Shown: piece after piece, positions 35,909 to 43,809 of the stretch
Numbering within the stretch: position 1 is the first letter of the stretch
How the letters are laid out: every line of letters starts with the position of its first letter
Assembly: GCA_017656135.1 (NCBI GenBank)
Contig: JACDOJ010000008.1
Span: forward strand, 1-54,389
DNA length: 54,389 nt
Origin: Bacillota bacterium
GTDB lineage: Bacteria > Bacillota > UBA5301
Reading direction: 5' to 3'
Position numbers and translations under genes: made by a program
The notes under the pieces: generated by a model
Told to the model about the DNA's origin: nothing
Database searches by the model: none
Seen by the model: only the letters and a program-made list of their open reading frames with translations

Positions 35909-37212
35909 ATATCGTCGATATTATCAGGAAGAAGAGGGACGGTGGAGAGCTGGGCACCGAAGAGATTCAGTTCTTTGTGGATGGGATAACCTCCGGTAGC
36001 ATCCCGGATTACCAGGCCTCAGCCTTCGCCATGGCCGTCTTCTTTCAGGGCATGTCCGCCAGGGAGACGGCTGACCTTACGTTAGCCATGGCCAAATCCG
36101 GCGAGTTGATGGATCTCTCCGCCATCCCCGGTGTGAAGGTGGACAAGCACAGCACCGGTGGTGTCGCCGACACAACCACTTTAATTTTGGCCCCTCTGGT
36201 GGCCTCAGCCGGAGTTCCGGTAGCTAAGATGTCCGGCCGCGGGCTTGGGCATACCGGGGGAACCGTCGATAAACTGGAATCCATCCCGGGCTACCGCACC
36301 GAACTCTCCAGCGCCGAATTCATTGAGATTGTGAAAAAGGTGGGGGTTTCAGTTATCGGTCAATCTAAAAACCTGGCCCCTGCCGACAAGGTGCTTTACG
36401 CCCTCAGGGACGTCACCGCCACCATCGAGAGCATTCCCCTCATCGCCAGCAGCATCATGTCTAAGAAGATCGCAGCCGGAGCCGATGCTATCGTCCTGGA
36501 CGTGAAAGTTGGCAAGGGGGCTTTTCTCAAGGACCTGGATACCGCAGGCCGCCTGGCCCGGACCATGGTGCAGATCGGCCGGGATGTGGGCAGAGAGACA
36601 GTGGCCTGCCTGACGGATATGAACCGCCCCTTAGGGGATGCCATTGGCAATTCTTTGGAGGTCTTAGAGGCGGTTGAAGTCTTGAAGGGCGGTGGCCCGG
36701 AGCGGCTCAAAGAGATTTGTCTGGTTTTAGGTTCCCAGATGCTGATTCTGGCGAACAAGGGCGAACTGGACAGTGGTGAGGCCAGAAGGATCCTGGAGCG
36801 GAAGCTGGCCAGCGGCGAGGCGCTGGAGACCTTCGTCTCCTGGGTCAAGGCTCAAGGCGGAGACCCTGCCGTTGCCGAATACCCGGAAGAGGTTCTCCCT
36901 TTGGCGCCTAAGTACCCAGTTCAAGCCGCCACTTCCGGCTACGTCTCTACTATGGAACCGCTCCAGCTGGGGCTGGTCGCCTTGGAGTTGGGGGCCGGGC
37001 GCCACCGTAAGGACGATGCCATCGATCCAGGAGTAGGCATTAAGATGCAGGTCACACTAGGTGATAAAGTCGAGGCCGGGGAGACTTTGGCTTGGGTCTA
37101 CGCCCGATCTCCAGAAGCCGCCTTAAAGGCCGCCCAAGGCGTTCAAGAAGCGGTGGGTATCAGCGGAGCTCCGCCTAAAGAGCTTCCCCTGATCTATCAG
37201 GTGATCAGCTAG
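35905..37212 (+). CDS. pdp: Pyrimidine-nucleoside phosphorylase
   Basis: Pdp splits uridine, thymidine and deoxyuridine by phosphorolysis, giving pentose 1-phosphates for DeoB. The 435-residue protein shows [12 protein letters not shown], the signature [17 protein letters not shown] and the C-terminal barrel-sandwich domain with [21 protein letters not shown] 35905 overlaps the deoB stop. In B. subtilis the equivalent slot holds the purine enzyme pupG, so the salvage partner differs here. Confidence 0.95.
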   Translation: MNIVDIIRKKRDGGELGTEEIQFFVDGITSGSIPDYQASAFAMAVFFQGMSARETADLTLAMAKSGELMDLSAIPGVKVDKHSTGGVADTTTLILAPLVASAGVPVAKMSGRGLGHTGGTVDKLESIPGYRTELSSAEFIEIVKKVGVSVIGQSKNLAPADKVLYALRDVTATIESIPLIASSIMSKKIAAGADAIVLDVKVGKGAFLKDLDTAGRLARTMVQIGRDVGRETVACLTDMNRPLGDAIGNSLEVLEAVEVLKGGGPERLKEICLVLGSQMLILANKGELDSGEARRILERKLASGEALETFVSWVKAQGGDPAVAEYPEEVLPLAPKYPVQAATSGYVSTMEPLQLGLVALELGAGRHRKDDAIDPGVGIKMQVTLGDKVEAGETLAWVYARSPEAALKAAQGVQEAVGISGAPPKELPLIYQVIS

Positions 37213-37241
37213 TAAACAGACGAGCCCTCTCGCAGTATAAT
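37213..37241 (+). promoter_or_regulatory. Candidate promoter of dacF-spoIIA
   Basis: TAAACA (37213-37218), a 17-base spacer and an exact TATAAT (37236-37241) lie directly behind pdp. In B. subtilis this region uses sporulation sigma factors. I see CAGGAGA at 37243-37249, slightly like a sigma-H -35, but no convincing matching -10. Which polymerase form acts here is open. Confidence 0.45.
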
Positions 37242-37306
37242 TCAGGAGACCTGGCATACAATTATCATGAAGATCCCGCCATTTGATTCTGCGAGGGGGT
37301 TTCAAC

Positions 37307-38476
37307 ATGATTCACAGGTTCCGGTCAGGAATTTTCCTGATTGTTGTTCTTGTTGTTCTGATTGCCAGCGTTCCTTGTGCCAGTGCCGGCCTGCCCATCA
37401 AGGCCAAATCTGCCATTCTGATCGAAGCTCAAACCGGAGAGGTCCTCTACGAACACAACCCTGACGAGAAACTGCCGATAGCCAGTGTAACCAAGATCAT
37501 GACACTGGTCTTGGCTTTAGAGGCGCTAAATGAGGGCAAGGTGAGCATGGATGATGTGGTGGTCGGCAGTTATCTCGCCAAATCCATGGGTGGGACTCAG
37601 ATTTGGCTGGAGGAAGGAGAGCAGATGTCCTTCCGGGATATGCTCTATGCAGTGGCTGTGGGCTCAGCCAACGACTGTGCCGTGGCTATCGGCGAGTACC
37701 TCGGAGGCTCCTTTGATGCCTTTGTAGAGCACATGAACCGGAAAGCTCAGGAATTGGGGATGGTCAATACTCACTACGCCAATCCCACCGGGCTAGATGC
37801 TCCTGACCACTACTCCACGGCCAGAGATATCGCTATTCTCTCCAGGTACGCAGTGCAGCTGCCGCTGTTTTTGGACCTGGTTTCCACCTGGGAGTACTGG
37901 GTTCGCCAAGACACCCCACAGGAGGTCTGGCTAACATCTTTCAACAAACTTCTCAAGCAGTATCCAGGCTGTGACGGAATCAAGACCGGCTACACCAGTA
38001 CCGCTGGGTACTGCCTTTCAGCCACAGCCAAAAGAAACGGGCTGAGGTTAATTGCGGTTGCCTTGGGCTCGAGCACCAGGGATGACCGGAATAACACCAT
38101 TAAAGCCCTTCTGGATTACGGTTTCCAGATGTACAAAGCGGAGAAACTTGTCTCCCAGGGCGAATCCTTCGGCCGGCTTCCGGTGATTCTTGGGGTTACA
38201 GACAGTGTGGAACTGGTCTCCTGTTCTGAGCTGCGGTACCCGGTCAAAAAAGGAACCGAGCTAACTCTGACCAAGAAAGTCAACCTGCCGGAGACTGTTA
38301 CCGCCCCCATCGCCAAAGATCAGGTCATCGGGGAAGTGGTCTTCACTGACCGGTCAGGGAAAGTGGTCGCCAAAACAGAGATTGTGGCAGCGGAAAGTAT
38401 AGAGAGAGCAGGCTTTTTCAAGATTATCAAGCAGACGGTTCATCAACTCCTCAAGGCATTGTTCTTCAGAAAATAG
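37307..38476 (+). CDS. dacF: D-alanyl-D-alanine carboxypeptidase DacF
   Basis: DacF is a low-molecular-mass penicillin-binding protein that trims peptidoglycan stem peptides, in B. subtilis during spore cortex formation. The 389-residue product has a signal peptide (1-30, ending near ASA-G), the active-site SVTK, SAN in VGSANDC and KTG in IKTGYTS, then a C-terminal beta domain (PBP5_C) and an amphipathic end. ATG 37307 follows GAGGGGG by seven bases; the upstream TTG 37283 lacks a site. It precedes the spoIIA operon as in Bacillus. Confidence 0.95.
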   Translation: MIHRFRSGIFLIVVLVVLIASVPCASAGLPIKAKSAILIEAQTGEVLYEHNPDEKLPIASVTKIMTLVLALEALNEGKVSMDDVVVGSYLAKSMGGTQIWLEEGEQMSFRDMLYAVAVGSANDCAVAIGEYLGGSFDAFVEHMNRKAQELGMVNTHYANPTGLDAPDHYSTARDIAILSRYAVQLPLFLDLVSTWEYWVRQDTPQEVWLTSFNKLLKQYPGCDGIKTGYTSTAGYCLSATAKRNGLRLIAVALGSSTRDDRNNTIKALLDYGFQMYKAEKLVSQGESFGRLPVILGVTDSVELVSCSELRYPVKKGTELTLTKKVNLPETVTAPIAKDQVIGEVVFTDRSGKVVAKTEIVAAESIERAGFFKIIKQTVHQLLKALFFRK

Positions 38477-38505
38477 AGCCAAGTACGCCAAATTATGGCA
38501 GGATT

Positions 38506-38551
38506 CCCTCTTTACAAGGTCGAAAGTGAGAATGACCTTTGTAAAGGAGGG
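38506..38551 (+). promoter_or_regulatory. Long hairpin sequestering the spoIIAA ribosome binding site
   Basis: The arm at 38506-38521 (CCCTCTTTACAAGGTC) pairs with 38534-38551 (GACCTTTGTAAAGGAGGG) over 16 base pairs with two single-base bulges (T40 region and G47) and a 12-base loop. The 3' arm is the complete Shine-Dalgarno sequence AAAGGAGGG, and the stem ends seven bases before the spoIIAA GTG. There is no T-run, so it is not a terminator. It should block initiation unless opened. Confidence 0.75.
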
Positions 38552-38557
38552 AAGTTT

Positions 38558-38896
38558 GTGCGTTTAGAGCTGGAGAAGAACGGACGAACTCTGGTGGCGA
38601 GACTGGGCGGTGATCTGGACCTCAATTCTGCCCCTCTTTTCAGAGAAAAAATCGATCAGGCCCTCGCCGATTACGAGATGATCAATAGACTGATCTTAAA
38701 CTTGGCCGAGGTTAATTTCGTCGATAGCTCCGGATTGGGCGTTATTTTAGGTCGGTTCAAGAAGATCCGCTCCCGGGGTGGTACGATGTACCTGGTGGAT
38801 GTCCCCCCATCAGTCAGTAAAGTTTTCGAGCTCAGCGGCCTCTTCAAGATAATCCCGGAAAAAGACACCGAACAGAGCGCTATGGAGACTGCTTAG
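38558..38896 (+). CDS. spoIIAA: Anti-sigma F factor antagonist SpoIIAA
   Basis: SpoIIAA is the STAS-domain anti-anti-sigma factor that frees sigma-F from SpoIIAB in the forespore. The 112-residue product begins at GTG 38558, with AAAGGAGGG six bases upstream. The phosphorylated serine lies in VDSSGLGVILGR. A frame extends in-register to ATG 38495 but that start has no binding site and B. subtilis SpoIIAA aligns with the shorter form. Translation is probably limited by the hairpin over its binding site. Confidence 0.94.
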   Translation: MRLELEKNGRTLVARLGGDLDLNSAPLFREKIDQALADYEMINRLILNLAEVNFVDSSGLGVILGRFKKIRSRGGTMYLVDVPPSVSKVFELSGLFKIIPEKDTEQSAMETA

Positions 38897-38909
38897 GAGG
38901 ATTATAATT

Positions 38910-39392
38910 ATGCCAGAAAGTCGCGGCGGGAAGTACCGGACAAACTTCATGACTCTCAATTTTCCCTCTAAGCCGGAGAATGTAGCCTTTGCTAGGGTGG
39001 CGGTGGCTTCTTTTGCCACCCAACTCCCCTTCACCCTGGAAGAGATCGACGAGATCAAAGTGGCCACTAGCGAGGCCGTTTCCAACTGTGTCATCCACGG
39101 TTATCCTGAGAAGGAAGGAATCGTTCAGGTAGAAGCCGTTATCGATGAGGGAATTTTCAAGTTAACCATCAAAGATTCCGGGGTCGGTATTGCTGATTTA
39201 GAGGCAGCCAGGGAACCTTCTTACTCCACTGATCCGGAGCGGATGGGTCTCGGGTTGGTCTTCATGGAATCTTTCATGGATTCCTTGGAGATCGAAACCG
39301 CTCTGGGTTCCGGTACCACAGTTTACATGACCAAGAAACCAAGCTTAGGAGCTGGCAGTGACACGGACTTGAAAGGTCATGAACTTCAATAA
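38910..39392 (+). CDS. spoIIAB: Anti-sigma F factor SpoIIAB
   Basis: SpoIIAB is a GHKL kinase that holds sigma-F inactive and phosphorylates SpoIIAA. The 160-residue product shows the N-box ATSEAVSNCVIHGYP, the G1 box IKDSGVGIAD and the G2 region PERMGLGLVFMESFMD. Its C-terminal 14 residues extend beyond the 146-residue B. subtilis protein, through overlap with sigF. AGGAGG precedes ATG 38910. Confidence 0.95.
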   Translation: MPESRGGKYRTNFMTLNFPSKPENVAFARVAVASFATQLPFTLEEIDEIKVATSEAVSNCVIHGYPEKEGIVQVEAVIDEGIFKLTIKDSGVGIADLEAAREPSYSTDPERMGLGLVFMESFMDSLEIETALGSGTTVYMTKKPSLGAGSDTDLKGHELQ

Positions 39393-40143
39393 TCTGGTTT
39401 TTGAACCGGGGAACCCCCTCCCCAGCGAGAAACTGAATGAACTCATTTGCCGGGCTCAGTCCGGGGATACTGAGGCCCGAGAAGCAGCGGTTCGTGCCAA
39501 CTTGCGCCTGGTTATGTCCGTGGCCAAGCGTTTCCTCAGTTTCGATTACGAATTGGATGACTTGTTTCAGATCGGCTGTCTGGGCCTTTTTAAAGCCATT
39601 GATCGTTTTGATCCGGAGCGTGGCCTGAAGTTCTCAACTTACGCCGTTCCTTTGATCATCGGCGAGATTCGCTCCTTCATCAGGGACGATGGGCCGGTGA
39701 AGGTTAGTAGAGGCCTCAAAGAGAGGTATCTCAAACTGAACAGCCTACGCCAGCGTTACCAGGCTGAAAACGGGGAAGAGCCCACCCTGGAAAAATTAGC
39801 CGAACTCTCGGGGTTAAGCCCTGAAGAGGTGGTGGCCACATTGGACTCAGGCAACAAACCGGTATCTCTCAATGAAGTGATTTATGCCGCAGATGGAAAA
39901 CCGGTCTGCCGGGAGGAAACCCTGGCGGCTACCGAGAATGATGTAGATTTGGTCACTGACAGGGTTTCTCTGACGAAGGTACTGGATTCTTTACCCCAGC
40001 GGGAGCGGCAGATCCTTCTTTTAAGGTATCTCCAGGACTACTCTCAGACCCAGATCGCAGAGCGGTTTGGGATTTCCCAGGTACACGTCTCAAGGCTGCT
40101 CAAAAAAGCCATTCGCCAGGTTCAGGAAGCCTTGAATTCCTAG
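39379..40143 (+). CDS. sigF: RNA polymerase sporulation sigma factor SigF
   Basis: Sigma-F directs early forespore gene expression. The 254-residue product (255 in B. subtilis) contains region 2 with RANLRLVMSVAKRF and DLFQIGCLGLFKAIDRFDP, region 3, and region 4 with LPQRERQILLLRYLQDYSQTQ and the helix-turn-helix IAERFGISQVHVSRLLKKA. It starts at ATG 39379, overlapping spoIIAB by 14 bases. The three genes form the classic spoIIA operon. Confidence 0.96.
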   Translation: MNFNNLVFEPGNPLPSEKLNELICRAQSGDTEAREAAVRANLRLVMSVAKRFLSFDYELDDLFQIGCLGLFKAIDRFDPERGLKFSTYAVPLIIGEIRSFIRDDGPVKVSRGLKERYLKLNSLRQRYQAENGEEPTLEKLAELSGLSPEEVVATLDSGNKPVSLNEVIYAADGKPVCREETLAATENDVDLVTDRVSLTKVLDSLPQRERQILLLRYLQDYSQTQIAERFGISQVHVSRLLKKAIRQVQEALNS

Positions 40144-40162
40144 AGATAGGTGATATAGAAGC

Positions 40163-40203
40163 ATGCCCCCCAGTCATAAACATGGATGGGGGGTATCTTT
40201 TTT
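40163..40203 (+). terminator. Terminator-like hairpin between sigF and spmA
   Basis: ATGCCCCCCA (40163-40172) pairs with TGGGGGGTAT (40187-40196) over ten positions around a 14-base loop, followed by CTTTTTT to 40203. It is a good intrinsic terminator, yet its T-run overlaps the probable spmA start at 40202 and its G-run is the only Shine-Dalgarno-like sequence for that start. It may attenuate read-through into spmA. Confidence 0.7.
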
Positions 40204-40786
40204 GGTCAATATGCTTTGGCTGATCATGATCGTCACAGGCATCGCCTTCGCCTTGGCCTCCGGTCGAGTAGCTGAACTGGCCCCGGCCATCTTTTCCAGT
40301 GCAGAACTGGCCGTGGAGCTGATCATTGGCTTGGTGGGAGTGATGGGTTTTTGGCTGGGGCTGGCGAAATTGATCCAGAGAAGCGGTTTGCTTCAGGGCT
40401 TTATCCGCCTCTTGCGCCCTGTGGTCCGGGCTCTCTTTCCATCGGTTCCGGCTAATCATCCGGCTACCGGTGTGATTTTAATGAATATCACCGCCAATCT
40501 TTTAGGTTTGGGTAACGCGGCTACGCCTTTTGGGCTTAGAGCCATGCACTACCTGCAGGAGCTCAACCCGCGGCCAAAAGAGGCTTCAGATGCCATGTGT
40601 ACCTTCATGGCCTTGAATACCGCCTGTATTACTCTGGTGCCGACCATGGTTATCGCCATACGGACTGCCCAAGGTTCACGGGCCCCGGGGGAGATCATCG
40701 GAACTACTTTGGTTTCCACCCTGGTTGCCACCACAGTCGCAGTGATCCTTGACTACTTTTTTAGAAGACTCAGGGGGAGGCGGTAG
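40202..40786 (+). CDS. spmA: Spore maturation protein A
   Basis: SpmA, with SpmB, is needed for proper dehydration of the spore core. The 194-residue product (about 196 in B. subtilis) is a nucleoside-recognition (Gate) domain membrane protein with NITANLLGLGNAATPFG and helices at about residues 2-25, 36-60, 80-130 and 155-185. I prefer TTG 40202, which gives MVNMLW, similar to the B. subtilis start MVNIIW-like; ATG 40211 is an alternative, and ATG 40163 would begin in the hairpin. It is followed directly by spmB. Confidence 0.88.
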   Translation: MVNMLWLIMIVTGIAFALASGRVAELAPAIFSSAELAVELIIGLVGVMGFWLGLAKLIQRSGLLQGFIRLLRPVVRALFPSVPANHPATGVILMNITANLLGLGNAATPFGLRAMHYLQELNPRPKEASDAMCTFMALNTACITLVPTMVIAIRTAQGSRAPGEIIGTTLVSTLVATTVAVILDYFFRRLRGRR

Positions 40787-40787
40787 G

Positions 40788-41324
40788 ATGCTGGCCCGCG
40801 CGCTTTTGGTCTTCTCTGACTGGTTGGTCCCCGTCCTTTTGGTGCTCATCTTGATTCATGCCTACTGGAAAAGGGTTAAGGTCTTCGAGATTTTCGCTGA
40901 GGGGGCCAAAGAGGCTTTGACCCTGGCCGGCTCCATTTTTCCCTACTTGCTGGCTATGCTCATAGCTATCGGCATTTTGCGGGCCTCCGGGGCTTTAGAG
41001 TTCCTGTCGGAACTCCTCGCACCTCTCTTGGCTTTTTTGGGCATCCCTAAAGAGGTTTTGCCTATGGCCTTGCTTAGGCCCCTTTCCGGCAGCGGCGCTC
41101 TGGGGGTAATGACCACCCTCATTGCCGAATATGGCCCGGACAGCCTGATCGGCAGAATAGCTTCGACCATGCAGGGTTCTACCGAGACCACCTTTTATGT
41201 CTTGGCCGTTTATTTTGGGTCAGTGGGCATCACCAGTTATCGCCATGCTCTTTGGGTTGGGCTCCTCTCGGATTTGGCCGCCTTCTTGACGGCGGTCTGG
41301 GTCTGCAGGCTAGTTTTTTCCTAA
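40788..41324 (+). CDS. spmB: Spore maturation protein B
   Basis: SpmB is the partner of SpmA in spore core dehydration. The 178-residue polytopic protein contains the Gate domain motif LLRPLSGSGALGVM and QGSTETTFYVLAVYFGSVG. ATG 40788 follows AGGGGGAGG; the frame extends to 40749 within spmA but has no site. The spmA-spmB pair adjoins sigF here. Confidence 0.93.
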   Translation: MLARALLVFSDWLVPVLLVLILIHAYWKRVKVFEIFAEGAKEALTLAGSIFPYLLAMLIAIGILRASGALEFLSELLAPLLAFLGIPKEVLPMALLRPLSGSGALGVMTTLIAEYGPDSLIGRIASTMQGSTETTFYVLAVYFGSVGITSYRHALWVGLLSDLAAFLTAVWVCRLVFS

Positions 41325-41376
41325 AAAGGTATTTTCAGGAAAACGCCGAATAACCAGGGGTGAGGGAGGAAGCTCA

Positions 41377-42798
41377 GTGCCAAAAAGGATGGTTTCTTTT
41401 CTACCTTATATCCTGGTCATGTTAGGACTCGTCGGCATTTTTCTGGCCGGTGGCTTTATGGGAGGAGCTTTACCGGGCTACTTGCTGCTTTATTTTCTTC
41501 CGGTAGTAGGCAGCGCTGCCAGTCACTCCCTCTTTTTTGTCACCTTTACCGTTGCTGTAGCTGGGTTTTTCGCAAGTGTGGCTTGGGGCCGGATCTCCTT
41601 TCTTCTGTGGGGGAGTTTGGCTCTAGTTGGCTGGCTGAGCCTATTCTTGGTCAAGAGAGAGTGTCTTTTAGCCAAGGCCGGCTGGGAAGAGTATAAACTG
41701 TTGGCAGACCAGCATGTGGCCGCCCAGGATCATTTTGAAAGTTACTCCGCCCGGTTGATCAAAAAGAACCAGGAGCTAGAGAGCCGTCTTAATGAGCTAA
41801 ACACCCTCTACGGACTCACCACGGTCGTTGGCTCCACCACCGATTTGAAAAGGATTTACACAGACATCTCCGATGCTGTGGCCAAAATCTGTGGTTTCGA
41901 CTGTTTTATCTTCTTTGAAGCGGACCCAGGCGAGAAGTGTTTAGTGGTCAAAGAAGCTTCCGGGGTCTTTTCGCCTTGGCGAAAAGGGGACAAGCTCTTT
42001 TTCCACCAGGGAATCATCGGACGTCATGCCTCCTGGGGGCAGGTGGCCCTCATTGAGGATGTTAAAACCCAGACCGCGGCCCGGGCCACAGCGGAAGAAG
42101 AGTGGTTTAAATCTCTGATGGTCATTCCGGTGGCCGTGGACGGTCAGCTTTTGGCCGTTTTGGCTTTGGCCCGGGCCGAGGACCCGGCCTTCACCAGAAA
42201 CGAACTCTACATCGTTCAAAGTTTGGCCTGTCAGGTCGGGACGGCGATTCACCGGGCCTGGCTCTACAAGCGCCTAGAGGCCTTGGCAGTTACCGATGGG
42301 CTCACTGGCCTCGCCAATCGGCGGCACATGGAAGAAATCCTGCGCAGGGAATTTGCCCGGGCCGAACGCTATCAGCTGGTCCTCAGTGTGGTACTTTTAG
42401 ATGTGGACCACTTCAAACAGTACAATGACAACAACGGACACCAGGCCGGGGACAAGCTGCTGCAAAGGATCAGCGGGGTACTCAAAGAGTGCATCCGGGA
42501 AGTAGATATCGCCGCTCGCTACGGTGGAGAAGAGTTCCTCCTGATCCTGCCTGAGACCGGGAGGGGGGATGCCTTCGCCGTTGCCGAACGGATCAGGGAA
42601 AAGGTTAACACCCTCTCAGCCCCCGGGGCCGAAAAACAACCCTTAGGATGTCTCTCGGTAAGCTGCGGTGTAGCCTCCTATCCCCAGGATGCGCGAGGGC
42701 CGGAGCAGTTGGTCAAATGCGCCGATACCGCATTGTACCAGGCCAAAGCCAGAGGCCGGAATCACGTTGTCCTTTTTGCGTCTCCAGAGGACAGGTAA
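41377..42798 (+). CDS. Membrane-bound GAF-GGDEF diguanylate cyclase
   Basis: This 473-residue protein probably makes cyclic di-GMP. Residues 5-100 form three or four membrane helices, 105-145 a coiled-coil linker, 150-305 a GAF sensor domain, and 305-473 a GGDEF domain with VTDGLTGLANRRHMEE, VVLLDVDHFKQYND and the active-site GGEEF. An RxxD inhibitory site (REVD) lies five residues before GGEEF, so product inhibition is likely. It starts at GTG 41377 after GAGGGAGGAAG, 52 bases behind spmB. Confidence 0.92.
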   Translation: MPKRMVSFLPYILVMLGLVGIFLAGGFMGGALPGYLLLYFLPVVGSAASHSLFFVTFTVAVAGFFASVAWGRISFLLWGSLALVGWLSLFLVKRECLLAKAGWEEYKLLADQHVAAQDHFESYSARLIKKNQELESRLNELNTLYGLTTVVGSTTDLKRIYTDISDAVAKICGFDCFIFFEADPGEKCLVVKEASGVFSPWRKGDKLFFHQGIIGRHASWGQVALIEDVKTQTAARATAEEEWFKSLMVIPVAVDGQLLAVLALARAEDPAFTRNELYIVQSLACQVGTAIHRAWLYKRLEALAVTDGLTGLANRRHMEEILRREFARAERYQLVLSVVLLDVDHFKQYNDNNGHQAGDKLLQRISGVLKECIREVDIAARYGGEEFLLILPETGRGDAFAVAERIREKVNTLSAPGAEKQPLGCLSVSCGVASYPQDARGPEQLVKCADTALYQAKARGRNHVVLFASPEDR

Positions 42799-42845
42799 TC
42801 TCCAGTGTTGGATACATTTCCTTGCAGGCACTTTCTGTCCTTTAA

Positions 42846-42879
42846 GCGAATCACTTAAATACACAATTCCATAATTCGC
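42846..42879 (+). repeat. Inverted repeat in the intergenic region before the GNAT gene
   Basis: GCGAAT (42846-42851) and ATTCGC (42874-42879) are inverted copies 22 bases apart. The AT-rich interior contains no clear promoter pair. The rest of the 153-base gap (42799-42951) shows nothing I can name. Confidence 0.35.
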
Positions 42880-42951
42880 TAGACCCGGAGCATCGCAGTA
42901 ATTCGTCGTACTAATATTTTCAGCTTCATCGCGGGAAAGGTGGTAGCAATC

Positions 42952-43518
42952 ATGATTGAAGGTGAACGGGTTTATCTGGCTGAACTGAGAGAAGAGGACC
43001 TGCCGAAGATCCTCTCCTGGAACCTCGACGAGGAGCTTAACCAGTACATCGACAGTGATCTTCCAACCTCTCCAGAGGAATGCCGAAAGTGGTACCAGGC
43101 TTTGCAAAGCGATAGGTATGCTCAGAGTTTTGGCATCTACCTTTATGAAACCAATGAACTGATCGGTGAGATAGAGCTGATCAACATCACCTGGCGGAAC
43201 GGTCACGCCGAGCTCCGAATCAGAATCGGTGAGAAACAGTACTGGAATCAAGGTCTGGGTACAGAGGCTGTCCGGATCTTTCTGGGATATGTTTACCACC
43301 AGCTGAAACTGGAACGGGTATACCTGCGGGTTTATGAAACAAACAAGCGGGCTATTCGCTGTTACCGGAAGGCTGGGTTCAAGTTTGAGGGCAAACTGAC
43401 CAAAAGCCGACATGTTCCGAGAGACCAAGGCTCCATCATTCTGATGCGGATTCTCAGAAAGGAGTATTTGCGGAAAGAAAAACAGTGGCGGCGTGAGTTG
43501 GGCGCCCAGGTTAGCTAG
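42952..43518 (+). CDS. GNAT family N-acetyltransferase
   Basis: This is a 188-residue protein of the RimJ/RimL-SpeG type. It begins with VYLAELREEDLPKILSW, continues with GEIELINI and the acetyl-CoA loop QGLGTEAVR, and has the C-terminal VYLRVYETNKRAIRCYRKAGF typical of the family. Its substrate (protein N-terminus, polyamine or small molecule) cannot be told. I place the start at ATG 42952, eight bases after GGTGG; GTG 42940 would add four residues. Confidence 0.88.
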   Translation: MIEGERVYLAELREEDLPKILSWNLDEELNQYIDSDLPTSPEECRKWYQALQSDRYAQSFGIYLYETNELIGEIELINITWRNGHAELRIRIGEKQYWNQGLGTEAVRIFLGYVYHQLKLERVYLRVYETNKRAIRCYRKAGFKFEGKLTKSRHVPRDQGSIILMRILRKEYLRKEKQWRRELGAQVS

Positions 43519-43591
43519 GCGCTGAATAGCTGGTTCATCCTCAGCATAACCTAAGTGCAGCAGACTTATTAAAGGAGGCTGGCTGCACTCA

Positions 43592-43765
43592 ATGGAATAT
43601 GATTCTCACTACCGGGCTTTTCGCCAGTATGCTCGACTACGGAACCAGCTCAAAGGCAGCCATACAGATGTCATAGAAAAAATTATGCTCCGGCGTCGGA
43701 TGAAGAACCTGGCTGACTTTTGTATAATCCGGCCTAACCAAGAGAGCAGGAGAAAAATTGAATAG
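43592..43765 (+). CDS. Small basic protein, 57 residues, unknown
   Basis: ATG 43592 lies 12 bases after AAAGGAGGC and opens a 57-codon frame ending at TAG 43763-43765. The peptide starts MEYDSHYRAFRQYARLRNQL and is rich in Arg, with predicted amphipathic helix content and no membrane segment. It might bind nucleic acid or a partner protein. The spacing to the binding site is long, so translation is likely but not certain. It is the only candidate gene in the 291 bases between the acetyltransferase and the first SLH protein. Confidence 0.5.
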   Translation: MEYDSHYRAFRQYARLRNQLKGSHTDVIEKIMLRRRMKNLADFCIIRPNQESRRKIE

Positions 43766-43809
43766 CAGCGAAGTATAAGCTAACCTTTTTCCGTTTGAGG
43801 TGACTACTT

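Noticed and set aside
38495-38557. SpoIIAA start at ATG 38495
   Set aside because: No Shine-Dalgarno sequence precedes it and the added 21 residues do not match SpoIIAA; it would, however, pass through the hairpin, so I mention it in the findings.
42643-43428. 261-codon - strand frame spanning the GGDEF end and the acetyltransferase
   Set aside because: Both + strand genes have clear domain signatures, and the antisense product shows no motif.
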